From positions 1 through 64,000 of the forward strand of contig DATAWG010000088.1 of NCBI GenBank assembly GCA_036267355.1: a stretch of DNA of 64,000 nucleotides, given 5' to 3'. Below the pieces are notes generated by a model, which worked only from the letters and a program-made list of their open reading frames with translations, did no database searches and had not been told where the DNA came from. Below, one piece after another: positions 34,023 through 43,525 of this stretch (the stretch's first letter is position 1; every line of letters starts with the position of its first letter). Made by a program: the position numbers and the translations under genes. Source of the DNA: Pirellulales bacterium. Its GTDB lineage: Bacteria > Planctomycetota > Planctomycetia > Pirellulales > DATAWG01.

Positions 34023-35699
34023 TCAATCGGCGGCGATGTGAGCGCCTTTTTCGGCGGCCGAGCGGCGCATCAGCAACACGAGAAAAACAAGGCACGCCGC
34101 GATCACGGCCGAAACCCAGAAGACGTCGAAATACGACAGGGCATCGGCCTGCTGGTCGCGCAGATTTTGGAGCGCTTGCTGGGCCATTTGGCGTGACGCC
34201 GCTGGATCGCCCGTCTGCTGCATGAAGAGTTGCTGGGCATTGTGCAACCATTGCGTGACGGCCGGATTCAGCGGGTCGAGGTTTTCGTTCAGCCGCAGCG
34301 TATGAAATTGCTCGCGGCGTTCGAGGATGGTTTGAGCCACCGACGTGCCGACGCTGCCCCCTTCGTTGCGCAGCAAGGCCAACAGCCCGACCGCCGCCCC
34401 GCGCATCTCGCGCGGAATATAAACAAAGGCCGCCACGTTCAGCGGCGCGAACAGCATCGAAAGCCCGACAATCAAGACCACGCGCGGCCAAACGACCTGC
34501 CACGGTCCAACGCCGAGATTCAACCGCGACATCCAGAAATTCCCGATCGCCAATACCGCCAATCCGCAGCCCATCAGAATGCGCGCATCGACGCCGCGAG
34601 TCAGCAGCACGCCGACAACCAACAGCGTCATAATGGCAAACACGCCCGCCGGCGATAGAACGAGGCCCGAGGTGGTCGCGTCGTAGCCGAAGAGCGATTG
34701 CAGCAGGCCGGGGAGCTGCGTGGTGTTGGCATACAGCACGCCGTAGGCGCAGAAGATGATGATGCAACAGGCGCGAAAATTGCGATCCAAAAGCGTTCGA
34801 AAATTGATCAGCGGATTGCGAATCTTCAGTTCGCGCCAGATCAATCCGCCGAGCCCAAGCACGAAGAGCGCCAACAGCGTTTGCACGCGATAAAACGGAT
34901 CGCCGAGCCAGTCCCATTCCTGCCCCTTGCTGAGCATGATCTCCCACGAAACCATCGTGATGCTCAACAAGCAGAGCCCGATCGTATCGAATTGGAGCGG
35001 CAGTTTTTTGAGCCGGGCCGTCGCGGCTTTCAGATAATCGGGATCGACCACCAGAGCGTAGCACATGGCCAGGGCGAACAAGCCGACCGGCAGATTCAGG
35101 TAGAAAATCCATCGCCAGCCGTAGTTGTCGGTGATGTAGCCGCCGAGCGTCGGCCCGACCACCGGGGCCAGCAGGGCGGCGATTCCGAAGATCGTCATCG
35201 CCTGGCCCTGTTTTTCCGGCGGAAACGCATCGAGCAACACGGCTTGGCTCGATGGCTGCAAGCCGCCGCCGGCCAGCCCTTGCACCACGCGAAATAAGAT
35301 CAGCATGTTCAAGCTGGTGGCCATGCCGCACATCGCCGAGGCGAACGTGAACAGGGCAATCGAAAACAGAAAGTAGTTCCGCCGCCCGAGCCGAGTGCCC
35401 AGCCAGCCGGAAATCGGCAAGATGATTGCGTTCGCCGCAAGGTAGCTGGTGATCACCCATTCGCTGTCGGTTTCGGGGGCCGACAAGCCGCCGGCGATAT
35501 AGCGCAAGGCGACATTGGCGATCGTCGTGTCGAGAACTTCCATGAACGTCGGGATCACCACCGCCAGCGCCACGAGCCACGGGTTGATGCCGCGCGGAAT
35601 GGCGGTGAGGTGGACGGGCTTCAGGGACCTTGCCGCGCTGCTCGGCGCAGCAATGCCCGCCCCAGCGGCGCCCGATGCGCTAGCCCCCGTGGTGCTCAT
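34023..35699 (-). CDS. DHA2-family MFS drug exporter, EmrB-like
   Basis: A 558-residue inner-membrane H+ antiporter with 14 predicted helices. Family motifs: FMEVLDTTIANVALRYIAGG (motif D1), GWLGTRLGRRNYFLFSIALF (motif A), RVVQGLAGGGLQPSSQAVLL (motif B) and FGIAALLAPVVGPTLGGYIT (motif C, antiporters), then GWRWIFYLNLPVG. It starts inside the stop codon of the EmrA-like adaptor gene (4-bp overlap), so the two form an operon and likely a tripartite pump with an outer-membrane TolC partner encoded elsewhere. Substrates cannot be read from sequence. Confidence 0.93.
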   Translation of the reverse strand: MSTTGASASGAAGAGIAAPSSAARSLKPVHLTAIPRGINPWLVALAVVIPTFMEVLDTTIANVALRYIAGGLSAPETDSEWVITSYLAANAIILPISGWLGTRLGRRNYFLFSIALFTFASAMCGMATSLNMLILFRVVQGLAGGGLQPSSQAVLLDAFPPEKQGQAMTIFGIAALLAPVVGPTLGGYITDNYGWRWIFYLNLPVGLFALAMCYALVVDPDYLKAATARLKKLPLQFDTIGLCLLSITMVSWEIMLSKGQEWDWLGDPFYRVQTLLALFVLGLGGLIWRELKIRNPLINFRTLLDRNFRACCIIIFCAYGVLYANTTQLPGLLQSLFGYDATTSGLVLSPAGVFAIMTLLVVGVLLTRGVDARILMGCGLAVLAIGNFWMSRLNLGVGPWQVVWPRVVLIVGLSMLFAPLNVAAFVYIPREMRGAAVGLLALLRNEGGSVGTSVAQTILERREQFHTLRLNENLDPLNPAVTQWLHNAQQLFMQQTGDPAASRQMAQQALQNLRDQQADALSYFDVFWVSAVIAACLVFLVLLMRRSAAEKGAHIAAD

Positions 35700-37267
35700 G
35701 GTTGCTTTTCCGGCTTGACCGGCGGAAGTTCGGGCGTGATAGGCGGAAGCTCGGGCTTGATCGGCGGAAGCTGCGTCTTGAGCGGCCGCTCGGGCAATTC
35801 CGAAATGGGCCGCAACACTTTGCCGGCGTCCGGCCCGGTGGGCTTCTCATTGATGTAGACATACGGCGTGACCGACAGGCCGACGAACAGCGGCACTTTT
35901 TCGGGATCGTAGTCCGTCAACTCGATACGCACCGGGAGCCGCTGGACGACTTTGACGAAATTGCCCGTCGCGTTTTCGGCGGGCAAAACGGCCAATGTCG
36001 AACCGGTGCCCATCGTGAATCCTTGAATTCGCCCTTTGAACATCTTGTGGCTGCCATACATGTCGACATCCAGATCCGCAGGTTGGCCGATGCGCAGGCG
36101 GGCGAGCTGCGTTTCCTTGAAATTCGCGTCGATCCAAATCTCCGTCAGCGAGCGCAGCGCCATCACGCTTTGCCCGACGACCAAGTTATCGCCCGGGTTC
36201 ACCTGCCGCCGCGTGATGACGCCATCGATCTCGGCGAGCACGTCGCAATAGCTGAGGTTTAGCTCGGCTTGGTCCAAATCGCTTTGGGCCACCATCAGCT
36301 GCGACTCGGCCAATTTGATCGCGGGCGCTTTCTTGATGATTTTGGCAATGATTTGATCGAAGTTGCCGCTCGGGTCGCGGGCATAAAATTCCGCGAGCAC
36401 TTGCTTCGGCGTCAGCGTATACGACGAGGGGATGATTCCGAGCGGGGCGACGGTTTGCAACATCGCATACATCGCCGACCGCACCGAGGAAAAGGTCTGA
36501 TCCAAATCGGCAGGCACCGAGGTGAGATCTTCGCCCTTCGCAGGTTGCATCGGCAAGCCGAGGCTCGCGCGAATCTGGTACACCTGTTCGAGCGTTTGCT
36601 TGAGCGTCGCCTCGGCGGTGTCGAGGGCCTCGCGACGCGCGTCGACATCTTGTTGGCTGATCGCGCCGGGAGTTTTTTGTAATTCCAGAGCCCGCTGATA
36701 GTCGGACTGCGCCAGGGCCAGCTTTGCCCGCGATGTTTGCACCCCGGCGACGCTTGCCCGCAGCACGGCGATCTGATTGTTCACGTCTTCGATGGCATGA
36801 TCGAGCTTGAACCGGGCGGCCCGTGCCTGCCCGACCATGGCCCGCACCTCATCTTCCGCCACCGTGACATTCGATTTGGCGACCGCCAGCGCCGCTTTCT
36901 TTTGATCGACGATCACCTGATAAGGCTGCTTGTCGAGTTGCACCAAGAGATCGCCCTTACGGACGTGATCGTTGTCGTCGACCAGCACTTTGGCGACCTG
37001 GCCGGCGACGCGGGGCGCGACGAACGTCACGTGTCCGTTGACATACGCGTCGTCGGTCGAAACCGTGTTGATCATCCGCGCGACCAGCGGAGCGCCGAAG
37101 ACGACGGCCAGAATGAGCACTGCGATCGAGATGGCCACGATCCAGATTCGCCGGCGGCGCGATCCAGATTCGTGCGGCGGCAGCGCCGGCGGAGCGGCGC
37201 TCGCGACGGGATTGTCGGCTGTGGGCTCGCCAGCCGAGTGTTCGACGACAAGCTGCTGATCGGCCAT
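35696..37267 (-). CDS. HlyD-family membrane fusion protein, EmrA-like
   Basis: A 523-residue periplasmic adaptor. A single N-terminal helix (WIVAISIAVLILAVVFGAPL, about residues 40-60) is followed by the biotinyl-lipoyl half DAYVNGHVTFVAPRVAGQVA, a long alpha-hairpin (about 130-330, larger than in EmrA because of inserted LGIIPSSYTLTPKQVLAEFY) and the second lipoyl half VITRRQVNPGDNLVVGQSVM. The beta-barrel end is IRIELTDYDPEKVP-like. The C-terminus has degenerate repeats of L-P-P-I-K-P-E (about 25 residues), encoded by a 15- to 30-bp DNA repeat. ATG 37267 is chosen because AAGGAG lies 7 bp before it; the frame is open further upstream. Confidence 0.9.
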   Translation of the reverse strand: MADQQLVVEHSAGEPTADNPVASAAPPALPPHESGSRRRRIWIVAISIAVLILAVVFGAPLVARMINTVSTDDAYVNGHVTFVAPRVAGQVAKVLVDDNDHVRKGDLLVQLDKQPYQVIVDQKKAALAVAKSNVTVAEDEVRAMVGQARAARFKLDHAIEDVNNQIAVLRASVAGVQTSRAKLALAQSDYQRALELQKTPGAISQQDVDARREALDTAEATLKQTLEQVYQIRASLGLPMQPAKGEDLTSVPADLDQTFSSVRSAMYAMLQTVAPLGIIPSSYTLTPKQVLAEFYARDPSGNFDQIIAKIIKKAPAIKLAESQLMVAQSDLDQAELNLSYCDVLAEIDGVITRRQVNPGDNLVVGQSVMALRSLTEIWIDANFKETQLARLRIGQPADLDVDMYGSHKMFKGRIQGFTMGTGSTLAVLPAENATGNFVKVVQRLPVRIELTDYDPEKVPLFVGLSVTPYVYINEKPTGPDAGKVLRPISELPERPLKTQLPPIKPELPPITPELPPVKPEKQP

Positions 37268-37569
37268 GTTGGCTCCTTTTCGCGAGACCACCGCCTTTAG
37301 CGGTCGCATTTTACGTGTATCCTGCTCGCGATGCCAACCCCTGCGTTTCTCCGGCCGAATGGAAGCCCCATAAGGCTTTGGTAAATCAAGAAAAAAGCCG
37401 GACACCGGCCGGCTGCCGAAGGCACGTAGCGCCCGGCCGTGTAGAATCAGATGGAATCAGCTTGGCGTTGAGGCCGTCCCTCGCCAGCGCTTCGGGCTAG
37501 TGTGGATGCTTCTCAGACGTACACTAGCCCGAAGCGTTAGCGAGGAAGATTGCCGACAGGCGCCGACGA
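37268..37569. repeat. Gap with an inverted pair of CTCGCTAACG repeats
   Basis: CCCTCGCCAGCGCTTCGGGC (about 37478) faces CTAGCCCGAAGCGTTAGCGA (about 37525) with a 25-bp loop. The divergent promoters of the efflux operon and the DUF502 gene should also lie in this gap; none is evident by eye. Confidence 0.7.
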
Positions 37570-37655
37570 GCTTCCGCTTTTCGGGCCCCGCACCCTGCCC
37601 TCTCCTGGAAGGGGAGAGGGGTCGGCGGAGAAGTTATTTTTTCGGCCGAGCCTTA
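37570..37655. repeat. MITE-like element, copy D (inverted, one end missing)
   Basis: Reads CTTCCGCTTTTCGGGCC, then CCTCTCCTGGAAGGGGAGAG and TTTTTTCGGCCGAGCCTTA, the reverse complement of copies B and C, truncated at the same side as copy B. It ends 18 bp before the DUF502 start, so it forms most of that gene's leader. Confidence 0.75.
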
Positions 37656-37673
37656 ACCATCGCCCCCGTTTCG

Positions 37674-38612
37674 ATGCTTCCCGATCAGCCCGCAACATCG
37701 CCGATCGTCGTGCCGCGGCGGCATCGGCCGCTGCGCGGCGCGTTGATTCGCGGCTTGGGCGTGTTGCTGCCTCCGCTGTTGACGATCGTGATCCTGGTTT
37801 GGATCTGGCAGACTGTGAAGTCGTATGTGTTGCAGCCGGTTACGGCCGAAATCTCCTCCATGATCACCTGGTCGGTGCAAGACATTCGCACCGAATTGCC
37901 CGGCGCCAAGCCGACGGATCAGGAAGGCGTCTATCTGTGGCATGGCGTGCGCTATCGCGAACTGGAAGATCGCGAATTCGTGCCGCTGGATGTGTACGCC
38001 GTTGCGCTGCGCGGATTGGGGTCGAATCCGCCGCCGACGACCGGCTGGGGCGTATACCGCCGTTATGTCGAAACCGAGTACATGCGGCCGATCGTGGTCG
38101 TGCCGGTTTTCTTGGTCGTGTTCGTGGCGCTGATGTATGTGCTGGGCAGCCTTGTCGCCGCGGAAGTGGGGCAGGCGGTGTGGCATTATTTCGAGCATGC
38201 GATAACGCACCTGCCGGTGGTTCGCGGCGTCTACGGGGCGGCCAAACAACTCACCGACTATCTGCTCACCGAGAAGCCGCTGGAATTCAGCCGCGTCGTG
38301 GCATTCGAGCATCCGGCGCGCGGGCAGTGGCAAATCGGCTTCGTCGCCAGCGAAGGCTTTGCCGAGATTCGCCAATTGGCAGGCGAACCGGTTTTCGCCG
38401 TGTTGGTGCACGTGAATCCGATTCCGGTGAGCGGCTATATCCGGCTCGTGCCCAAGAGCCAGATGATGGACCTCGATATGACCGTCGACCAGGCGATCCA
38501 CTACATCGTCAGTTTCGGCGTGGTCCTGCCGCCGCAGCAGATTCCGCAACTCACGTCAAACGTTCCGGCACTTCCCTCCGCCGCCGACAGCGTTCCGAGC
38601 CCGCAGCGCTAG
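37674..38612 (+). CDS. DUF502 family membrane protein
   Basis: A 312-residue inner-membrane protein. The first helix (LIRGLGVLLPPLLTIVILVW) with its Gly/Pro pattern and the second helix (IVVVPVFLVVFVALMYVLGS) flank a soluble domain of about 100 residues that is longer than usual. The DUF502 hallmark region follows: LPVVRGVYGAAKQLTDYLLT, then VVAFEHPARGQWQIGFVAS and VHVNPIPVSGYIRLVPKSQM. Function is unknown; homologues are widespread in bacteria and in plants (LCV-like proteins). ATG 37674 is preferred, because the frame further upstream crosses a MITE-like element. Confidence 0.88.
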   Translation: MLPDQPATSPIVVPRRHRPLRGALIRGLGVLLPPLLTIVILVWIWQTVKSYVLQPVTAEISSMITWSVQDIRTELPGAKPTDQEGVYLWHGVRYRELEDREFVPLDVYAVALRGLGSNPPPTTGWGVYRRYVETEYMRPIVVVPVFLVVFVALMYVLGSLVAAEVGQAVWHYFEHAITHLPVVRGVYGAAKQLTDYLLTEKPLEFSRVVAFEHPARGQWQIGFVASEGFAEIRQLAGEPVFAVLVHVNPIPVSGYIRLVPKSQMMDLDMTVDQAIHYIVSFGVVLPPQQIPQLTSNVPALPSAADSVPSPQR

Positions 38613-38707
38613 CAAGGAAAATTCGCTTTGTCTCCTAACGTCAACCAGGAGTGTGGGCGCAGCGAATACTAGCCCGAAGCGTAAGCGAGGACGGGTCCCA
38701 GCGGCTC

Positions 38708-38881
38708 CCTCGCTAACGCTTCGGGCTTGTGTGTTTCCTCGCTAACGCTTCGGGCTTGCGTGCTTCCTCGCTAACGCTTCGGGCTTGCGTGCTTCCTCGC
38801 TAACGCTTCGGGCTTGTGTGTTTCCTCGCTAACGCTTCGGACTTGTGTGCTTCCTCGCTAACGCTTCGGGCTTGTGTGCGG
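38708..38881. repeat. 29-bp tandem array of the CTCGCTAACG repeat
   Basis: CCTCGCTAACGCTTCGGGCT begins at 38708, 38737, 38766, 38795, 38824 and 38853: six units with an exact 29-bp period, each a conserved 21-mer plus an 8-base linker alternating GTGTGTTT and GCGTGCTT. An inverted copy (CTAGCCCGAAGCGTAAGCGA) stands at about 38670. The linkers are too short and too similar to be CRISPR spacers. Confidence 0.95.
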
Positions 38882-39303
38882 CTCGGCGGGTCGGAGACAA
38901 CGCCTAGCGATTGCGCCTTCGTCGCATTCGCCGCGGAGGCTTGCTCGCCTTGCCTTGGTCTTTTGCTTTCCCATGCTCGGTGGGAGCGGTGATCGCGAGC
39001 AGCACGGTGAAATTCGCCGCGAAAAAATCCGCCGGTGGCGGCGAGCGCATTGGTCGCGATTGCCTTCGCATAGGGCAATCGTGGATTTCGCGGGTGCCAA
39101 CGGCTTGTCACTCCTGCGTCGCCGGCGTGCTCAGATGCGAAAAAAACGCACTGCCCTGCCGAAAGAGCCGGCTCCACTGTTCTGCTGCATGCCGTCTGCG
39201 TGTGCCACTGGCTCTGCCAGTGCGGGAATTACCGGCGTTTCAAACACTGGGTGAGCCAGCGGCACACGAAGATATACTCGTGCCGAAATACTTCAACAGG
39301 CCG
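38882..39303. other. Gap after the tandem array
   Basis: Holds a GCCACTGGCTCTGCCAGTG repeat at 39202-39220 and a partner fragment GAGCCAGCGGCACACG at about 39252. A 126-residue plus-strand frame (38874-39254) begins within the array and has a basic, domain-free translation; I regard it as chance. Confidence 0.5.
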
Positions 39304-41343
39304 TTAGCCCTCCCCCATCTCCGGCGGTGAAAGATGCACACGGCCGGCTTCCAAGAGCCGCACGATGCGATCGACATCGTAAACGCAGCCGTTCCAGGCA
39401 CCACCGCTGGCGGCTTGCAACGCGGCCCAAAGGCGTGTGTCGGCCGGCAAACGGTCGTCGGGCGCCAAGTCGCCGCGCGGCGATCGAGCGGCAAGCACGC
39501 GCTCCGCTTCGGCCGCGTCGAACTGCCGCTCGCGATCCCCCCCCAGATCGACGCTGCCCGTCAGCCGGCGGCAATCGACGAGGATGCGAATCCGGTCGCC
39601 ATCTTGCACTTTCCCGATCGGGCCGCCGGCCAATGCCTCGGGGCCGACATGCCCAATGCAAGCCCCCGTGCTAACGCCGGAAAACCGCGCGTCGGTAACA
39701 ACGGCAACGTCGCGTCCCCAATCCAAATGCTTTAGGGCCGAGGTGATCTGATAGGTTTCTTCCATCCCGGAGCCGAGCGGTCCGCGACCGGCCAACACAA
39801 TCACGTCGCCCGGACGAATCGCTTCGCCGCGGCGGCCTTTGATCGCGTCGATGGCATCGCGCTCGCGGGTGAAAACCCGCGCCGATCCGAGCATGCGAAA
39901 AATGCCATCGGGGCCGACCGATCGGGCATCAATGGCCGTGCTCTTTACGACCGATCCTTGCGGGGCGAGATTGCCGCGCGGAAAGCAAACGGTCGGCGTC
40001 AGTCCGCGCTGGCGCGCAGCGGCTGGGCTCATGATGACGTCCGACGGTTCCACGCCATCGGCTTCGCGGAGCCGATCGTGGAGTTGCTTGCGCCGCGGCG
40101 ATTGCTCCCAGGCTTCGATGATTGCGCGGAGCGTGTGGCCGGTAATGGTGCGCGCTTCCAAGTCCAAGATCGCGAGATCGCGAAGCTGGAGCATGATCTC
40201 CGGCACGCCGCCGGCGAGAAACACGCGGACCGTCGGATGCCCCACCGGGCCGTTGGGCAGTGCGTCGACGATTCGCGGCGTGCGCAGATTGATTTCATGC
40301 CAATCGTCGACGCTTGGAAGGCGCAGGCCCGCGGCATGGGCGATCGCGGGCAGGTGCAGCAAAAGATTCGTCGAACCGCCGCAAGCCGCGTGGACAATCA
40401 TCGCATTGCGCACCGCCGTCTCGGTGAGCACATCGCCGAGCGTCCGCCGTTGCTCGTGCATTGCCAAGAGCGCCGTGGCGCTGCGGCGGGCCAGATCGAG
40501 CCAGATCGGTTGTCCGCTTGGCGCCAGGGCCGCATGAGGAATCGTCATGCCGAGGGCTTCGCCGACAACTTGCGACGTTGCCGCGGTGCCCAGGAATTGG
40601 CAGCCGCCGCCGGGTGAAGCGCAGGCGCGGCAACTCAGTTCGGCCGCTTCTTCCAGGCTGACCTCGCCATGCGCAAACCGCGCCCCGAGCGATTGCACCT
40701 TACCGGCATCTTCCCCTTGCTCCGGCGGCAGCGACACACCGCCCGGCACGAGGACCGCCGGCAAATCTTTCGTCCCGGCCAGGGCCATCATCATCGCCGG
40801 CAAGCCCTTGTCGCAGGTGGCAATGCCGAGCATGCCGCGGCGCGCCGGCAGCGAGCGGATCAATCGCCGCAGCAAAATCGCCGCATCGTTGCGATACGGA
40901 AGGCTGTCGAACATGCCGGCGGTGCCCTGCGTGCGGCCGTCGCATGGGTCGCTGCAATAGGCCGCAAAGGGAACCGCCCCGGCCTGCTTGAACGTGCGGG
41001 CCGCTTGTTGCACCAACAGGCCGACTTCCCAGTGCCCCGTGTGATAGCCGAGCGCGATTGGCGTGCCGTCTTCCGCGCGAATGCCCCCTTGGGTGCTCAA
41101 GATGAGCATCTGCGGGCCGAGCATTTCCTGCGGCGGCCAGCCCATGCCGGCGTTCTGCGACAAACCGAATAGATCGCCGCTCGGCCAATCGCGGAGCATG
41201 TCGGCATCGAGCGGCAGCGTCCCCTGTGGGCCCGGCGCGCGGGTTTGCACTCGGTAGAGCGCCGGATCATCGCTGCCGAACAAATTGCCGAACAGGTTTT
41301 TCAACGCCCTGCGTTTTTCGATTTCAAACGACCACCGATGCAA
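39304..41343 (-). CDS. YjhG/YagF-family sugar-acid dehydratase (IlvD/Edd superfamily)
   Basis: A 679-residue Fe-S dehydratase. The N-terminal segment [20 protein letters not shown] and [20 protein letters not shown] with [15 protein letters not shown] are specific to the YjhG/YagF group (D-xylonate dehydratase in E. coli) and not to IlvD or Edd. Probable cluster and metal ligands are Cys130 and Cys134 ([12 protein letters not shown]), Cys177 ([11 protein letters not shown]) and the [14 protein letters not shown] motif; the superfamily ends with [20 protein letters not shown]. It should convert a sugar acid such as D-xylonate to its 2-keto-3-deoxy form in the cytoplasm. The start appears to be TTG at 41343. 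A DapA-family lyase 5 kb away could be a downstream aldolase, but they are not in one operon. Confidence 0.9.
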   Translation of the reverse strand: MHRWSFEIEKRRALKNLFGNLFGSDDPALYRVQTRAPGPQGTLPLDADMLRDWPSGDLFGLSQNAGMGWPPQEMLGPQMLILSTQGGIRAEDGTPIALGYHTGHWEVGLLVQQAARTFKQAGAVPFAAYCSDPCDGRTQGTAGMFDSLPYRNDAAILLRRLIRSLPARRGMLGIATCDKGLPAMMMALAGTKDLPAVLVPGGVSLPPEQGEDAGKVQSLGARFAHGEVSLEEAAELSCRACASPGGGCQFLGTAATSQVVGEALGMTIPHAALAPSGQPIWLDLARRSATALLAMHEQRRTLGDVLTETAVRNAMIVHAACGGSTNLLLHLPAIAHAAGLRLPSVDDWHEINLRTPRIVDALPNGPVGHPTVRVFLAGGVPEIMLQLRDLAILDLEARTITGHTLRAIIEAWEQSPRRKQLHDRLREADGVEPSDVIMSPAAARQRGLTPTVCFPRGNLAPQGSVVKSTAIDARSVGPDGIFRMLGSARVFTRERDAIDAIKGRRGEAIRPGDVIVLAGRGPLGSGMEETYQITSALKHLDWGRDVAVVTDARFSGVSTGACIGHVGPEALAGGPIGKVQDGDRIRILVDCRRLTGSVDLGGDRERQFDAAEAERVLAARSPRGDLAPDDRLPADTRLWAALQAASGGAWNGCVYDVDRIVRLLEAGRVHLSPPEMGEG

Positions 41344-41517
41344 GCCTTCTTGCTACAAGCCCTCTTGCTACGGTCCTTCAAAATAGTGGCTGGCGGCGGG
41401 CAAAGCAAACCGGCGCGGCAAACCATTGCAACGGCGACGCGCGAAACCGCAAGCGAGCGGCGACGCGGGGCGGCGAAAAAGACGGAGAAGCGGGCTACGG
41501 CAATGATGGCGGCGCAG

Positions 41518-41799
41518 TTATGCCGCGGCGGCGGTCGATCGGCCGTCTTGCCCCGGATTGCTCAGCTTCGCTTGCACAAGATCGAGCAGCGAGCCGAAGG
41601 TAGTCATGTCGGCCAGTTCGCCGTGGCTGATTCGCACGCGGAATTGCTGTTCGACGCGCATGATCAGGCTGACGATGTCGACCGAATCGAGCCCAAGCTC
41701 CTCGACGATTCGCGTGTCGTCCGGCAGAGCGTCGATGGTCTCGCTGGTTTCTTCTTCGAAGATGGCCTTCAAAACACCGCGAATCTCTTCTCGCTGCAT
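41518..41799 (-). CDS. Acyl carrier protein
   Basis: A 93-residue acidic four-helix protein. Ser39 in EELGLDSVDIVSL is the 4'-phosphopantetheine attachment site, and VEQQFRVRISHGELADMTTF is the helix 3 region. ATG 41799 is chosen because GGAGATGCC precedes it; a longer frame upstream is not protein-like. The residue pattern DSVD (rather than DSLD) and the Gly/Ala-rich tail differ from housekeeping AcpP. It stands alone, with no fab, lpx or polyketide genes adjoining apart from lpxK 2 kb away, so the acyl pathway it serves is unknown. Confidence 0.9.
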   Translation of the reverse strand: MQREEIRGVLKAIFEEETSETIDALPDDTRIVEELGLDSVDIVSLIMRVEQQFRVRISHGELADMTTFGSLLDLVQAKLSNPGQDGRSTAAAA

Positions 41800-42110
41800 G
41801 GCATCTCCTTCCCTGAAGATATACACCAGCGCGGCATCAAACCGGCGCCGTCGCAAATGGGCTGCGTAGATTAGAAAAATGCCCCCGCCGCGACAACGCC
41901 AATTTGGCCGATTTTCGGATGGGGACGTAAACCGCCCGCGAGACGCCGAACAGAAAAACCGGCACGCCGGCCGCCGTTCGACCTTCGTCATTCGACCTTC
42001 GTCATTCGACCCGGCGGGGCTTCCGTTGGGGGCGCAGCGGGAATAGAATCCTTGCCTGTCAGAAACGGCGTAATTCGGCGTTCGGTTCGAGCCTCTGAGG
42101 TAACAAACGC
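41800..42110. other. Divergent gap between the acp and icd genes
   Basis: A 311-bp stretch that must hold two divergent promoters. The only repetition is a doubled CCTTCGTCATTCGACC at about 41982-42010. I see no hairpin or small gene. Confidence 0.4.
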
Positions 42111-43217
42111 ATGGTTTACGATGTGACGTTGATTACGGGCGACGGGACCGGACCGGAGCTGGCCGAGGCGGCGCGAAAATGCGTCGACGCGACCGGCGTG
42201 AAAGTCCAATGGGACGTGCAGGAGGCCGGCGTCGATGTGATGGCCCGCACCGGCACGCCGCTGCCCGACGCCGTGATGGAAAGCGTCCGCCGCACGCACT
42301 GTGCCCTCAAAGCCCCGATCACCACGCCTGTGGGCACCGGGTTCCGCAGCATCAATGTCCACCTGCGGCAAGCGCTCGGCCTCTACGCCTGTTTGCGGCC
42401 ATGCAAGCACTACGCCGGCGTGCGAACGTTTTTCGAAAGCGTGCCCATCGATCTGATCATCGTCCGGGAAAACACGGAAAGCCTTTATGCCGGAATTGAA
42501 TTCGAGCGAGGCAAGCCCGAAACCCGCGAGCTGATCGACTATATCAACGGCCATTCCAAGAGCGGGAAAGTCAAAACCGCTCTCGACGAGACGGGCATCA
42601 CGATCAAATCGATCAGCGTCGGCGCCACGGAGCGGATCGTTCGTTATGCGTTCGACTATGCCCGCAAGAATGGCCGCCGCCGCGTGACCTGCGTTCACAA
42701 AGCGAATATCCTCAAGTTCACCGACGGGTTGTTTCTCGACGTGTCGCGTCGAGTGGCCAAAGAATACTCCGACATCGAATTCGAAGACCGCATCGTCGAC
42801 AACATGTGCATGCAATTGGTGCAAAAGCCCGAGTTGTACGACATTCTTGTGCTGCCGAATCTGTATGGCGATGTGATCAGCGATTTGGCGGCAGGCTTGG
42901 TGGGCGGCCTGGGCGTCGCCCCCGGCGCGAATATCGGGCCCGAAGGGGCCGTGTTCGAAGCGACCCACGGCAGCGCCCCGAAATACAAGGGGCAGAACAA
43001 GGTCAATCCGACGGCGCTCATCCTTTCCGGCATGCTGATGCTACGGCATTTGGGCGAAACCGACGCCGCCGATCGCTTGGAGCGGGCGGTGGCCGGGGTG
43101 ATCGCCGAAGGCCGCGAAGTGACCTACGATCTGAAGCCCAATCGCGACGATCCGACGGCCGTGGGAACGCAAGAAATGGCCGCCGCCATCTGCCGCCGCC
43201 TCGAATCCGGTGCGTGA
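42111..43217 (+). CDS. icd: NAD-type isocitrate dehydrogenase
   Basis: A 368-residue beta-decarboxylating dehydrogenase of the isocitrate/isopropylmalate family. Motifs: [40 protein letters not shown] (substrate loop with the Ser that follows NTE), [40 protein letters not shown] (Mg-binding Asp) and [17 protein letters not shown] with [12 protein letters not shown]. The Asn-Thr-Glu-Ser loop and length favour the short NAD-dependent isocitrate dehydrogenase over LeuB, which has different substrate-loop residues; homoisocitrate dehydrogenase is the main alternative. It is monocistronic between divergent acp and the repeats before lpxK. Confidence 0.82.
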   Translation: MVYDVTLITGDGTGPELAEAARKCVDATGVKVQWDVQEAGVDVMARTGTPLPDAVMESVRRTHCALKAPITTPVGTGFRSINVHLRQALGLYACLRPCKHYAGVRTFFESVPIDLIIVRENTESLYAGIEFERGKPETRELIDYINGHSKSGKVKTALDETGITIKSISVGATERIVRYAFDYARKNGRRRVTCVHKANILKFTDGLFLDVSRRVAKEYSDIEFEDRIVDNMCMQLVQKPELYDILVLPNLYGDVISDLAAGLVGGLGVAPGANIGPEGAVFEATHGSAPKYKGQNKVNPTALILSGMLMLRHLGETDAADRLERAVAGVIAEGREVTYDLKPNRDDPTAVGTQEMAAAICRRLESGA

Positions 43218-43525
43218 GATGGATCTGTTGGAGTTCACGCTTGGGCGCGGATTTTTCGTAATGCCAGGGATTTAGGCCTCGTTGCGAAATAGTAGCCCGA
43301 AGCGTAAGCGAGGGTGAGTACGGCCGCTCCCTCGCTTACACTCGGGCTCGTGTGGCACGACGCCTTTGGCGCTGGCTGCATCGCTGGCCGCCGACGGGGT
43401 CCCTCGCTTACTTCGGGCTAGTGTGGCACTTTGGCGGTGGCTGCCGAAGGGGTCGCTCGCTTCGGCAGCACGCTAAAGCGTGAACGCCAACTTGGATTGC
43501 GCCTCGGTTTCGGGCTAATTGCAAA
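43218..43525. repeat. Degenerate CTCGCTTACG-type repeats before lpxK
   Basis: Four decayed copies: TAGCCCGAAGCGTAAGCGAG at about 43292, CCCTCGCTTACACTCGGGCT at about 43328, CCCTCGCTTACTTCGGGCTA at about 43401 and a fragment GCTCGCTTCGGC at about 43453. Several are followed by GTGTGGCAC. No gene is supported in the gap. Confidence 0.7.

Noticed and set aside
38708-38881. Possible CRISPR array (29-bp spacing, conserved 21-mer)
   Set aside because: The variable parts are only 8 bases and nearly identical, no cas gene is in the window, and the same 20-mer occurs singly throughout the region. It is a tandem repeat.
38874-39254. 126-residue plus-strand frame after the 29-bp array
   Set aside because: Begins inside the repeat and contains a translated GCCACTGGCTCTGCC repeat near its end; no independent evidence of coding.
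39304-41343. Dihydroxy-acid dehydratase (IlvD) or Edd
   Set aside because: The N-terminal [11 protein letters not shown] and [11 protein letters not shown] motifs and the 679-residue length are those of the YjhG/YagF group, not IlvD or Edd.
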